A stretch of DNA of 7,017 bases from Oscillospiraceae bacterium. Lineage in GTDB: Bacteria; Bacillota; Clostridia; Oscillospirales; Oscillospiraceae. Location: NCBI GenBank assembly GCA_017620315.1, contig JAFZQQ010000355.1, positions 1-7,017 of the forward strand, written 5' to 3'. The notes under the pieces were generated by a model, which searched no databases, was not told the DNA's origin, and saw only the letters and a list, made by a program, of their open reading frames with translations. The position numbers were made by a program, and so were the translations under genes. Of this stretch, positions 1-4,893 are shown in pieces (the first letter of the stretch is position 1; the number at the start of each line of letters is the position of its first letter).

Positions 1-526
1 AGATCAAAATAGGCAGCACGCTCAGGCTGACGACGATCAGCGTCAGCAGCGGGTTGTACCAGAGCATCATGGCGAGCGCCATGCAGAACATCACCGCGTT
101 GTAGACCAGAAGGACCATGTTGTTGAGATAATTCGCCTCGACAGAGTTCGCGTCGTTGGTCAGCGTGGAGAGGTAAGTGCCTGTGTTTTCGCTGGTAAAC
201 GCGGCGATGGACTTGCGCGAGAGCACGGCGAACGCGCGCTCCTTGTACTGGCGCAGCCCCTTGTGGATAAAGTGCGCCTTCGTAACGGACAGCGCGATAT
301 CCCCGAAGAACAGCAGGGGAATGAGGATCAGCATCATGATCCCCGTGCGGCGCAGTGCCGGCCAGTCCCCTGTGCTCACCGCGTCGATCACGTCGCCGAG
401 CACCTTGGAGATATAGGGATTGTACGCCGCAAGCAGTACGCCGAACAGCATCGCGAGGAAAAGGTTTCCCCGGTTGTTCTCATAAAAGGAAGCCAACAGA
501 ACGCGTTTCGTATCAGTTGTTTTCAT
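1..526 (-). CDS. ABC exporter, transmembrane domain (partial, C-terminal part beyond left edge)
   Basis: About 175 N-terminal residues are visible, starting MKTTDTKRVLLASFYENNRG; the rest, including any nucleotide-binding domain, lies outside the window. Hydrophobic stretches at about residues 21-47, 62-85 and 140-175 fit the first helices of a type-1 exporter membrane domain. The segment GTYLSTLTNDANSVEANYL matches the conserved stretch around the family's 'L-t/s-N/D-D' motif. The likely product is a half-transporter with fused ATPase that works as a dimer to export a drug, peptide or lipid; the substrate cannot be read. ATG at 526-524 is preceded by AAGGAG 10 nt upstream, inside the end of the regulator gene. 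The two coding regions overlap by 14 bp (the regulator stops at 513), which implies one transcript and translational coupling. The family call is firm and the substrate is unknown. Confidence 0.88.
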   Translation of the reverse strand, partial: MKTTDTKRVLLASFYENNRGNLFLAMLFGVLLAAYNPYISKVLGDVIDAVSTGDWPALRRTGIMMLILIPLLFFGDIALSVTKAHFIHKGLRQYKERAFAVLSRKSIAAFTSENTGTYLSTLTNDANSVEANYLNNMVLLVYNAVMFCMALAMMLWYNPLLTLIVVSLSVLPILI

Positions 527-1415
527 GTTCTGCGGTCTCCTTCCTCAAAATCGGTTTTTCACGGGTTTCCCAGTAGCAAAAATAGGAGTCGTTGTCTGCG
601 CACAGCCAGCGCGCAAAGAGCATGAACGGGACAAAGGAAACGTTTTGATGCAGCTCGTACGCCTCCAGCGGCGCTTCCCCGGTCTCAACGCTGTGCTTCG
701 AGAGCAGATGGCACCCGAGCATTGCTTCCAGCGCGGTTTTTGCCGCTCCCGCGTCGACGCCCGCCGCCTTTGCGATCACCTCGACGGAGAAAAAGGTGTG
801 CTTTTTTGTCGCGTACAGGGCGCGAAATATCTCCAGTGCGCCCGGCAGCGCGAGCGCGGCGAACAGCGCACGGTAGCTTTTGTTATCCGCGAAGTTCGCA
901 TCATATCCGTCCTCCGGCTCCGGCATCAGCAGGTACATCGGGCAGTCCTCGGCGCAAACGCCGAGCTGCAATCCGGCGTCGAGCAGCAACGCGGAGCGCA
1001 GCCATGTTTTTTCCTCTTTGCCGCCGGAAAACTCTACGGAGTAGCAGGTCCTGGCAGGCCACAGAGTCGCTCCGAAAAGGTCAGAGAGCGCTTCGTCTCC
1101 GACATAATTCGGAAGCTGGAACAGTGTGCAGAACACCCGAAACAGCTCGTCCATGCGTCTCTCTGCCGGAATCGCGGCGAGCCAGCGAAACATCGTCGCC
1201 CTCATGTCCTCCGTCGGCTCGTCCGCGCGCCCGTAGAGCGTGTCGATGGTCACGCCCAGCCGGTCGGCGATGGACGGCAGCATCTCCGCGTCGGGCGCGC
1301 CGCCGTTCTCCCATTTGCTCACCGCCTGCCCGGACACGCCCAGCGCCTGACCGAGCTGCTCCTGCGTCATGCCGCGTTCCTTTCGCAGCGTCGCGATAGT
1401 TTTCCCAAGCTCCAT
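513..1415 (-). CDS. XRE-family helix-turn-helix transcriptional regulator with C-terminal winged-helix-like region
   Basis: 300 aa, probably a cytoplasmic DNA-binding regulator of itself and the overlapping ABC exporter. Residues about 5-62 are a classical Cro/C1-type HTH (RKERGMTQEQLGQALGVSGQ, then AVSKWENG and DRLGVTIDTLYG). The remaining 230 residues match no domain I can name. Residues about 190-275 read like a second, ArsR/winged-helix-like fold (ALEIFRALYATKKHTFFSVE, then an AKAAGVDAGAAKTALEAML recognition-type helix pair), so the C-terminal part may sense a ligand or bind DNA. Several Cys residues (96, 124, 154, 158, 235, 272, 280) are present without an obvious metal-site spacing. ATG at 1415 has GGGAGAG 6 nt upstream and a strong promoter behind it. 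Regulator genes placed directly before ABC exporters are common in Clostridia and often respond to the exported compound; that role is inferred here. Confidence 0.9.
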   Translation of the reverse strand: MELGKTIATLRKERGMTQEQLGQALGVSGQAVSKWENGGAPDAEMLPSIADRLGVTIDTLYGRADEPTEDMRATMFRWLAAIPAERRMDELFRVFCTLFQLPNYVGDEALSDLFGATLWPARTCYSVEFSGGKEEKTWLRSALLLDAGLQLGVCAEDCPMYLLMPEPEDGYDANFADNKSYRALFAALALPGALEIFRALYATKKHTFFSVEVIAKAAGVDAGAAKTALEAMLGCHLLSKHSVETGEAPLEAYELHQNVSFVPFMLFARWLCADNDSYFCYWETREKPILRKETAEHENN

Positions 1416-1448
1416 GTGTTTCTCTCCCGTTCTCCAAATGTTATTTGT

Positions 1449-1477
1449 ATCATAGCAAAACCCGCGGTTGAATTCAA
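1449..1477 (-). promoter_or_regulatory. Promoter of the XRE regulator / ABC exporter operon
   Basis: Read on the minus strand: -35 TTGAAT (1477-1472), 17-bp spacer, -10 TATGAT (1454-1449) preceded by TGC, an extended -10. Transcription would begin near 1442, about 27 nt before the regulator's ATG. The -35 box lies within the 10-bp palindrome TTGAATTCAA (1468-1477), and the spacer holds a near-palindrome AACCGCGGGTT; either could be an operator. Confidence 0.75.
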
Positions 1478-1493
1478 TAGAGGCTTTTTTGCC

Positions 1494-1518
1494 ACATCAC
1501 AACCGTTGGTTGTGATGT
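1494..1518. repeat. Perfect 11-bp inverted repeat with 3-bp centre, candidate operator
   Basis: ACATCACAACC (1494-1504), GTT (1505-1507), GGTTGTGATGT (1508-1518). It sits between the terminator of the upstream P-loop gene and the -35 box of the regulator promoter, 17 bp upstream of that box. It has no U-run of its own in the minus direction (GGCAAAAAAGCC follows), so it does not look like a terminator. The two-fold symmetry and position suit a binding site for a dimeric regulator, most simply the XRE protein itself. Confidence 0.6.
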
Positions 1519-1520
1519 CA

Positions 1521-1554
1521 AACGAAAAGAAGAGCGCCCGGAGGGGCGCTCTTC
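1521..1554 (-). terminator. Intrinsic terminator of the P-loop gene
   Basis: On the minus strand a perfect 11-bp stem GAAGAGCGCCC / GGGCGCTCTTC (1554-1544 with 1539-1529) and a 4-nt loop are followed by TTTTCGTTT. It begins 16 nt after the stop codon of the 1571-1981 gene and separates it from the regulator operon. Confidence 0.85.
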
Positions 1555-1570
1555 GATGTTGCTTGGCGAT

Positions 1571-1981
1571 TTATAAGTACTTCTGCATGCCGTCGGTGGC
1601 GTGGGAGGGGTCTTCGGAGATGGAGACCGTGAAGCGAACGCCGTGGTCGGAGCTGAACTTCTCGAGCCAGTCGAGGAATATCTCCGCCTCGTGGTCGCTC
1701 TTGCCGCCGACAATGGCAAGCATATTGTCGATGAAAATATGCGAAATATCATAATTGCCGGCATAGAGGCCGCTGATAAAGCCGCGCAGCGCCTCATAGG
1801 ACGCGATGGGATACTCACCGGCAACGATAAGACGGACGTGGTAGTGGATGTCGAAGGTCATGGTCTTTTCCGCTTCGATACAGACGACGTTGCCCGCCTC
1901 CTGCGACGCGGCGGTGTTGATCAGCTCGATCAGCTTCTTGGTCTTGCCGGTGCCCTTCTCACCCATGATTACTCTAACCAA
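1571..1981 (-). CDS. Small P-loop NTP-binding protein of unknown function (TTG start)
   Basis: 136 aa. A Walker A motif GEKGTGKT lies at residues 7-14, directly after a first beta strand (VRVIM). A Walker B-like strand HIFIDNM lies at residues 81-87. The chain is about the size of a minimal P-loop domain, with no transmembrane or extra domain, so it should be cytosolic. I recall closely similar uncharacterised proteins in many Clostridia, sometimes labelled as PilT-like ATPases without evidence; I do not assign that function. The start is TTG at 1981-1979: AAAGGAG ends 9 nt upstream, whereas the next ATG (residue 6) would be too far from it and would remove the first strand before the P-loop. 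The gene has its own promoter and terminator, so it is a single-gene unit between pgi and the regulator operon. Confidence 0.82.
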   Translation of the reverse strand: MVRVIMGEKGTGKTKKLIELINTAASQEAGNVVCIEAEKTMTFDIHYHVRLIVAGEYPIASYEALRGFISGLYAGNYDISHIFIDNMLAIVGGKSDHEAEIFLDWLEKFSSDHGVRFTVSISEDPSHATDGMQKYL

Positions 1982-2013
1982 AGGGAATCACTCCTTTCAA
2001 TGTTGTCAATATG

Positions 2014-2042
2014 AGCATATCATACGCTCGAGTGTTTTGCAA
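2014..2042 (-). promoter_or_regulatory. Promoter of the P-loop gene
   Basis: Minus-strand -35 TTGCAA (2042-2037), 17-bp spacer, -10 TATGCT (2019-2014) with TGA in front as an extended -10. Predicted start near 2007, giving a leader of about 26 nt that contains the AAAGGAG ribosome binding site. The -35 sequence and spacing are the same as in the csoR promoter at 3609-3637. Confidence 0.68.
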
Positions 2043-2075
2043 TGCGGAAAATGTTAAATCTTTTCACGCAGAACA

Positions 2076-2204
2076 TTTTACAGCCGTGCGCACACTTGCG
2101 GCGCTCCGCATATCACAAAGCCTTATTGCGCACGGATGTTCAGCCATATTTCCCGGTTGCCGCGTCAGCGGCGAGGGAAATGGCGATCCTGCAAGGCTGT
2201 AAAA
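2076..2204. repeat. 129-bp interval bounded by near-perfect 14-bp inverted repeats, MITE-like or structured 3' UTR
   Basis: The left end TTTTACAGCCGTGC (2076-2089) and right end GCAAGGCTGTAAAA (2191-2204) are inverted copies with one mismatch. A third copy, GCTTTTACAGCCTTGC, lies at 2210-2225 inside the end of pgi. Inside the interval are two more paired arms: CCGTGCGCA (2084-2092) with TGCGCACGG (2127-2135), and the hairpin 2143-2184. Just outside are AAAATGTT (2048-2055) and AACATTTT (2072-2079). No coding sequence is supported here and I see no clear target-site duplication. It may be a small non-autonomous element or a folded pgi 3' UTR. Confidence 0.5.
2143..2184. repeat. Imperfect hairpin in the pgi 3' intergenic region
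   Basis: GCCA-(TA bulge)-TTTCCC (2143-2154) pairs with GGGAAATGGC (2175-2184). After a small internal loop, GCCGC (2159-2163) pairs with GCGGC (2168-2172) around a GTCA loop. That is 15 paired positions in 42 nt, with no U-run on either side, so it is not a standard terminator. Confidence 0.5.
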
Positions 2205-2225
2205 GCTTCGCTTTTACAGCCTTGC
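2191..2225. repeat. Perfect 16-bp inverted repeat spanning the pgi stop codon
   Basis: GCAAGGCTGTAAAAGC (2191-2206), TTC (2207-2209), GCTTTTACAGCCTTGC (2210-2225). One arm encodes the last residues of Pgi and its TAA stop (2216-2214). The hairpin would form at the end of the pgi transcript but lacks a trailing U-tract, so it is more likely an RNA 3'-end stabiliser or part of the repeat element than a classical intrinsic terminator. Confidence 0.7.
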
Positions 2226-3542
2226 GCGCAGCTCGTCGCCCATCGCCTCATAGCCGGGCTTGCCGAGCAGCGCGAACATGTTCTTCTTGTAGGCTTCGAC
2301 GCCGGGCTGGTCGAAGGGGTTGACGCCGAGAACATAGCCGGAGAGGCCGCAGGCGTACTCAAAGAAGTAGATCAGTTCGCCCAGCGTGCGCGCGTCGCGC
2401 TTGCCCGCGCGGACGATCATATTCGGCACTCCGCCCTCGACGTGGGCAAGCAGCGTGCCATCCATCGCCTGAGTGTTGATCTCGTGCAGGGTCTTGCCGG
2501 CAAGGAAGTTGAGCCCGTCGCCGTCCGCCTCGTCGCGCGGGACGCACATCTGGTTATCGTCAGGCTCGAAGCGCACCACGGTCTCAAGCAGCATGCGCTC
2601 GCCCTGCTGGATATACTGACCCATGGAATGCAGGTCGGCGGTGAAGTCGACGCTCGCGGGGAAGAGGCCCTTGTTCTCCTTGCCCTCGCTCTCGCCGTAG
2701 AGCTGCTTCCACCACTCGGCCATGAAGCGGAAGGACGGCTCGAAGCAGGCGAGCAGCTCGACCTTCTTGCCCTCGCGGTAGAGCGCGCTGCGCGTTGCCG
2801 CGTACTGCCATGCGGGATTGGAGAAATCATTCCCGCGGCAGAGCTTCATCATTTCCTCAGCGCCGGACATAAGAGCCTTGACGTCCACTCCGGCGACGGC
2901 TATCGGCAAAAGTCCCACCGCGGTGAGCACGCTGAAGCGTCCGCCAACGTCGTCGGGCACCACAAAGGTCTCGTAGCCCTCGGCGTCCGCGAGGCCCTTG
3001 AGCGCGCCGCGCGCGCGGTCGGTCGTGGCGTAGATACGCTTTGCAGCGCCCTCCTTGCCGTACTTCTTCTCAAGAAGCGATTTAAAGAATCGGAAAGCGA
3101 CCGCGGGCTCGGTGGTAGTACCGGACTTGGAAATCACGTTCACGGAGAAATCCACGTCCTCGACCAGCTCATAGACCTCTCTCAGCGCCGCGGAGGAAAG
3201 TCCGTTGCCGATGAAATAGATATTCGGGGTATCCTTCTTTTTAAGGTTGTAGTTCGGCGAGCAAAGGCACTCGACCACGCCGCGCGCCCCGAGATAGGAC
3301 CCGCCGATACCGATGACGACCAGCGCCTTCGAGTCGCCCTTTATCTTCGCCGCAGCCTTTTCTATACGCGAAAACTCCTCGCGGTCATAGTTCTCCGGCA
3401 GGGCGACCCAGCCCAGAAAGTCCGAGCCTCTTCCTCCGCCGTTCTGAAGCCAGTTTGCCGCCTGCTCGAGCGACGGACGCAGCGCGTCCTCGCAGGGCTC
3501 TGAGAGGAAAGACGCAGCCTTGGAAACATCAACAGTCAACAT
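2214..3542 (-). CDS. pgi: Glucose-6-phosphate isomerase
   Basis: 442 aa, close to the roughly 450 aa of the Bacillus/Clostridium-type enzyme. It interconverts glucose 6-phosphate and fructose 6-phosphate in the cytosol, at the branch between glycolysis, gluconeogenesis and sugar-nucleotide synthesis. Visible landmarks are [11 protein letters not shown] (78-88), the sugar-phosphate loop SKSGTTTEP (138-146), the family signature [16 protein letters not shown] (198-213), GESEGK (283-288, with Glu284 the expected catalytic acid/base), [12 protein letters not shown] (303-314, His305) and [13 protein letters not shown] (408-420, with Lys419 the expected active-site lysine). All key residues are intact. 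ATG at 3542 has GGGAGG 8 nt upstream. It is transcribed from its own promoter, divergently from csoR. The stop codon lies within a 16-bp inverted repeat and is followed by a repeat-rich 3' region. Confidence 0.97.
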   Translation of the reverse strand: MLTVDVSKAASFLSEPCEDALRPSLEQAANWLQNGGGRGSDFLGWVALPENYDREEFSRIEKAAAKIKGDSKALVVIGIGGSYLGARGVVECLCSPNYNLKKKDTPNIYFIGNGLSSAALREVYELVEDVDFSVNVISKSGTTTEPAVAFRFFKSLLEKKYGKEGAAKRIYATTDRARGALKGLADAEGYETFVVPDDVGGRFSVLTAVGLLPIAVAGVDVKALMSGAEEMMKLCRGNDFSNPAWQYAATRSALYREGKKVELLACFEPSFRFMAEWWKQLYGESEGKENKGLFPASVDFTADLHSMGQYIQQGERMLLETVVRFEPDDNQMCVPRDEADGDGLNFLAGKTLHEINTQAMDGTLLAHVEGGVPNMIVRAGKRDARTLGELIYFFEYACGLSGYVLGVNPFDQPGVEAYKKNMFALLGKPGYEAMGDELRARL

Positions 3543-3577
3543 GAAAACAGCCTCCCGTATTCAAAATTGATATGTTT

Positions 3578-3606
3578 ACTTTATCACGCTTTGTCCCAAA
3601 GGACAA
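3578..3606 (-). promoter_or_regulatory. pgi promoter
   Basis: Minus-strand -35 TTGTCC (3606-3601), 17-bp spacer, -10 TAAAGT (3583-3578) with TGA directly upstream (extended -10). Predicted start near 3571, with a leader of about 29 nt. The -35 box forms one arm of the inverted repeat TTGTCC-CAAA-GGACAA (3591-3606), a possible control site. Confidence 0.6.
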
Positions 3607-3608
3607 GG

Positions 3609-3637
3609 TTGCAACGAAAAAAACTTTATGATATGAT
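3609..3637 (+). promoter_or_regulatory. csoR-folD promoter
   Basis: -35 TTGCAA (3609-3614), 17-bp spacer, -10 TATGAT (3632-3637) with TGA directly upstream as an extended -10. Predicted start near 3644, giving a leader of about 72 nt. Its -35 box is only 2 bp from the pgi -35 box on the other strand. Confidence 0.72.
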
Positions 3638-3646
3638 TACGCATCA

Positions 3647-3659
3647 TGATCAACGATCA
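3647..3659. promoter_or_regulatory. Inverted repeat TGATC-AAC-GATCA at the csoR transcription start
   Basis: A 5-bp arm repeat lying at about +3 to +16 of the predicted csoR transcript. Its position suits an autorepressor site. It lacks the G/C tract typical of described CsoR and RcnR operators, so assignment to this CsoR-family protein is only a suggestion. Confidence 0.35.
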
Positions 3660-3715
3660 ATTTGCATGGTCACGGAAGCGGAGCTTTCATGGCGATGCCG
3701 CAAAGGAGCAGATAC

Positions 3716-4018
3716 ATGAACGGACATGAGCATACGCACGAGCACGGGCACACGCACAGCCACGAGCACACGCAGGCGGTGCTGAACCGTCTGGCGCGAG
3801 CCATCGGACATCTGGAGGCGGTGCGCTCTATGGTCGCCGACGGACGGGACTGCTCGGAGGTGCTGATACAGCTTGCCGCCGTCAGCTCCGCGCTGGCGTC
3901 AACCAGCCGGATCATTTTAAAAGATCACATGGAGCACTGCATAGTCGACGCCGTCGAGCGCAAGGACCAGAGCGCCATCGACGAGCTTGAGCGCGCCATA
4001 GACAGGCTTTTGAAATGA
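3716..4018 (+). CDS. CsoR/RcnR-family (DUF156) metal- or thiol-sensing repressor with His-rich N-terminus
   Basis: 100 aa, the usual size for this all-helical, tetrameric DNA-binding repressor family. The core LARAIGHLEAVRSMVADGRD, then CSEVLIQLAAVSSAL and LKDHMEHCIVDAV, is diagnostic. The three Cu(I)-site positions of CsoR are present at the correct spacing: Cys46, His71 (25 later) and Cys75 (4 later); His74 is an extra potential ligand. Residues 4-18 carry eight His in strict alternation (HEHTHEHGHTHSHEH), an extra metal-binding tail unlike minimal CsoR. The metal (Cu, Ni, Co or Zn) cannot be decided, and a persulfide-sensing role is possible with two Cys. No copper ATPase or chaperone gene is adjacent; the partner is folD. 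ATG at 3716 follows AAAGGAG with 7-nt spacing. In-frame upstream starts (ATG 3689, TTG 3662) are less well supported. Confidence 0.88.
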   Translation: MNGHEHTHEHGHTHSHEHTQAVLNRLARAIGHLEAVRSMVADGRDCSEVLIQLAAVSSALASTSRIILKDHMEHCIVDAVERKDQSAIDELERAIDRLLK

Positions 4019-4027
4019 GGCGGAGCA

Positions 4028-4843
4028 ATGGCTGAGCTGACCGAGAAGCTGAAGGCCGCAAGCGCGGCGCTGCGCGAGGGCGGAACCGTTCCGACGCTCG
4101 CTGTCGTTCGCGTCGGCGAGAGGGATGACGACCTTGCCTATGAACGCGCGGCGCTGAGCCGCTGCAGCCGCTGCGGCGTCGAGAGCCGCGTCGTCGCGCT
4201 GCCGGAGGACGTGACGCAGCAGCGCCTTGAGGACGAGCTGCGCGCGCTCGGCACGGACGATTCGGTGCATGGTATCCTTCTTCTGCGGCCGCTTCCCAAA
4301 ACGCTCGACGAGGCCGCGGCCTGCGAGGCGATACCCGCCGCGAAGGACGTCGACGGCGTTACGCTTTCCTCCTCCGCGGCGCTTTATATGCTCGCGCCCT
4401 GGGCGTTCGCGCCCTGCACCGCCGAAGCCTGCGTCGAGCTTTTGAAGTATTACGGCACGCAGCTCGACGGCGCGCGTGTCACGGTCGTCGGACGCAGCCC
4501 GGTGATCGGGCGGCCCGCCGCGCTGCTGCTGATCCGGGAAAACGCGACGGTAACCGTCGCCCACACGCACACGCGGGAGCTTCCCGCGGTCTGCCGCGAG
4601 GCGGATATTCTGATCGTCGCGGCGGGACGCAAGGGGCTTGTCGGCGCGGAGCATGTGCGCGCGGGGCAGACCGTCGTCGACGTCGGCATACATGCCGAGG
4701 CGGACGGATCGCTCACCGGCGACGTGCGCTTTTCGGAGGCGGAGCCCGTCGTGCGCGCAATCACCCCGGTTCCCGGAGGTGTCGGCTCCATGACGACGGC
4801 GATCCTCTGCCGCCACGTGATCGAGGCGGCAAAAAAAGCCTGA
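4028..4843 (+). CDS. folD: FolD-like methylenetetrahydrofolate dehydrogenase/cyclohydrolase, atypical active site
   Basis: 271 aa; FolD is usually about 280-290. It is expected to be cytosolic and to act in C1-tetrahydrofolate metabolism (5,10-methylene-THF to 5,10-methenyl-THF with NAD(P)+, then hydrolysis to 10-formyl-THF). Family marks seen: TLAVVRVG (23-30), HGILLLRPLPK (81-91), KDVDG (106-110), APCTAEACVELL (128-139), the dinucleotide-binding stretch VTVVGRSPVIGRP (151-163), HTHTRELP (179-186), and TPVPGGVGSMTTAIL (246-260). Two active-site positions depart from the bifunctional enzymes: YxxxK is Y38-ERA-A42, without the Lys, and the Gln of the usual 'VQLPLP' is Leu86. The usual 13 or so N-terminal residues are also missing. 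The fold and cofactor site look intact, but cyclohydrolase activity is doubtful. GAGG overlapping the csoR stop lies 7 nt before the ATG; the gene is coupled to csoR and in the same frame. Confidence 0.9.
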   Translation: MAELTEKLKAASAALREGGTVPTLAVVRVGERDDDLAYERAALSRCSRCGVESRVVALPEDVTQQRLEDELRALGTDDSVHGILLLRPLPKTLDEAAACEAIPAAKDVDGVTLSSSAALYMLAPWAFAPCTAEACVELLKYYGTQLDGARVTVVGRSPVIGRPAALLLIRENATVTVAHTHTRELPAVCREADILIVAAGRKGLVGAEHVRAGQTVVDVGIHAEADGSLTGDVRFSEAEPVVRAITPVPGGVGSMTTAILCRHVIEAAKKA

Positions 4844-4856
4844 AGCACATACACAT

Positions 4857-4890
4857 AAAAACGTCGGCTCGATGTGAGCCGACGTTTTTT
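4857..4890. terminator. Bidirectional intrinsic terminator between folD and the SLH gene
   Basis: A 14-bp perfect arm pair AAAAACGTCGGCTC (4857-4870) / GAGCCGACGTTTTT (4876-4889) around a GATGT loop. On the plus strand it is followed by a T-run ending the csoR-folD transcript. On the minus strand the complement of the leading A-run provides a T-run after the SLH gene, whose stop is only a few bases away. It therefore serves both convergent units. Confidence 0.92.
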
Positions 4891-4893
4891 GCG

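Noticed and set aside
525..1754. Plus-strand open frame of 409 codons opposite the XRE regulator
   Set aside because: It runs across the regulator promoter, a palindrome and a terminator, and its protein is compositionally odd; the minus-strand gene has a clear HTH and start signals.
2191..2225. pgi hairpin as a standard intrinsic terminator
   Set aside because: The stem is strong but no run of T follows it on either strand.
2136..3503. Long plus-strand open frame (455 codons) opposite pgi
   Set aside because: It is the antisense of a pgi gene with all family motifs intact; GC-rich third positions keep the opposite frame open. It has no ribosome binding site and low-complexity, Arg/His/Ala-rich content.
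3662..3715. N-terminal extension of the CsoR-type protein from TTG 3662 or ATG 3689
   Set aside because: TTG 3662 has no ribosome binding site. ATG 3689 has only a weak, close GGAG, while ATG 3716 has AAAGGAG at 7-nt spacing and gives the usual family length.
4016..4027. Selenocysteine or programmed readthrough at the csoR TGA
   Set aside because: No hairpin resembling a selenocysteine insertion element follows, and folD has its own ATG with GAGG at good spacing. The shared phase is kept only as an observation.
3917..4816. Minus-strand open frame of 299 codons opposite folD
   Set aside because: It is a shadow of folD, Arg/Ala/Gly-rich, with no start signal and no recognisable motif.
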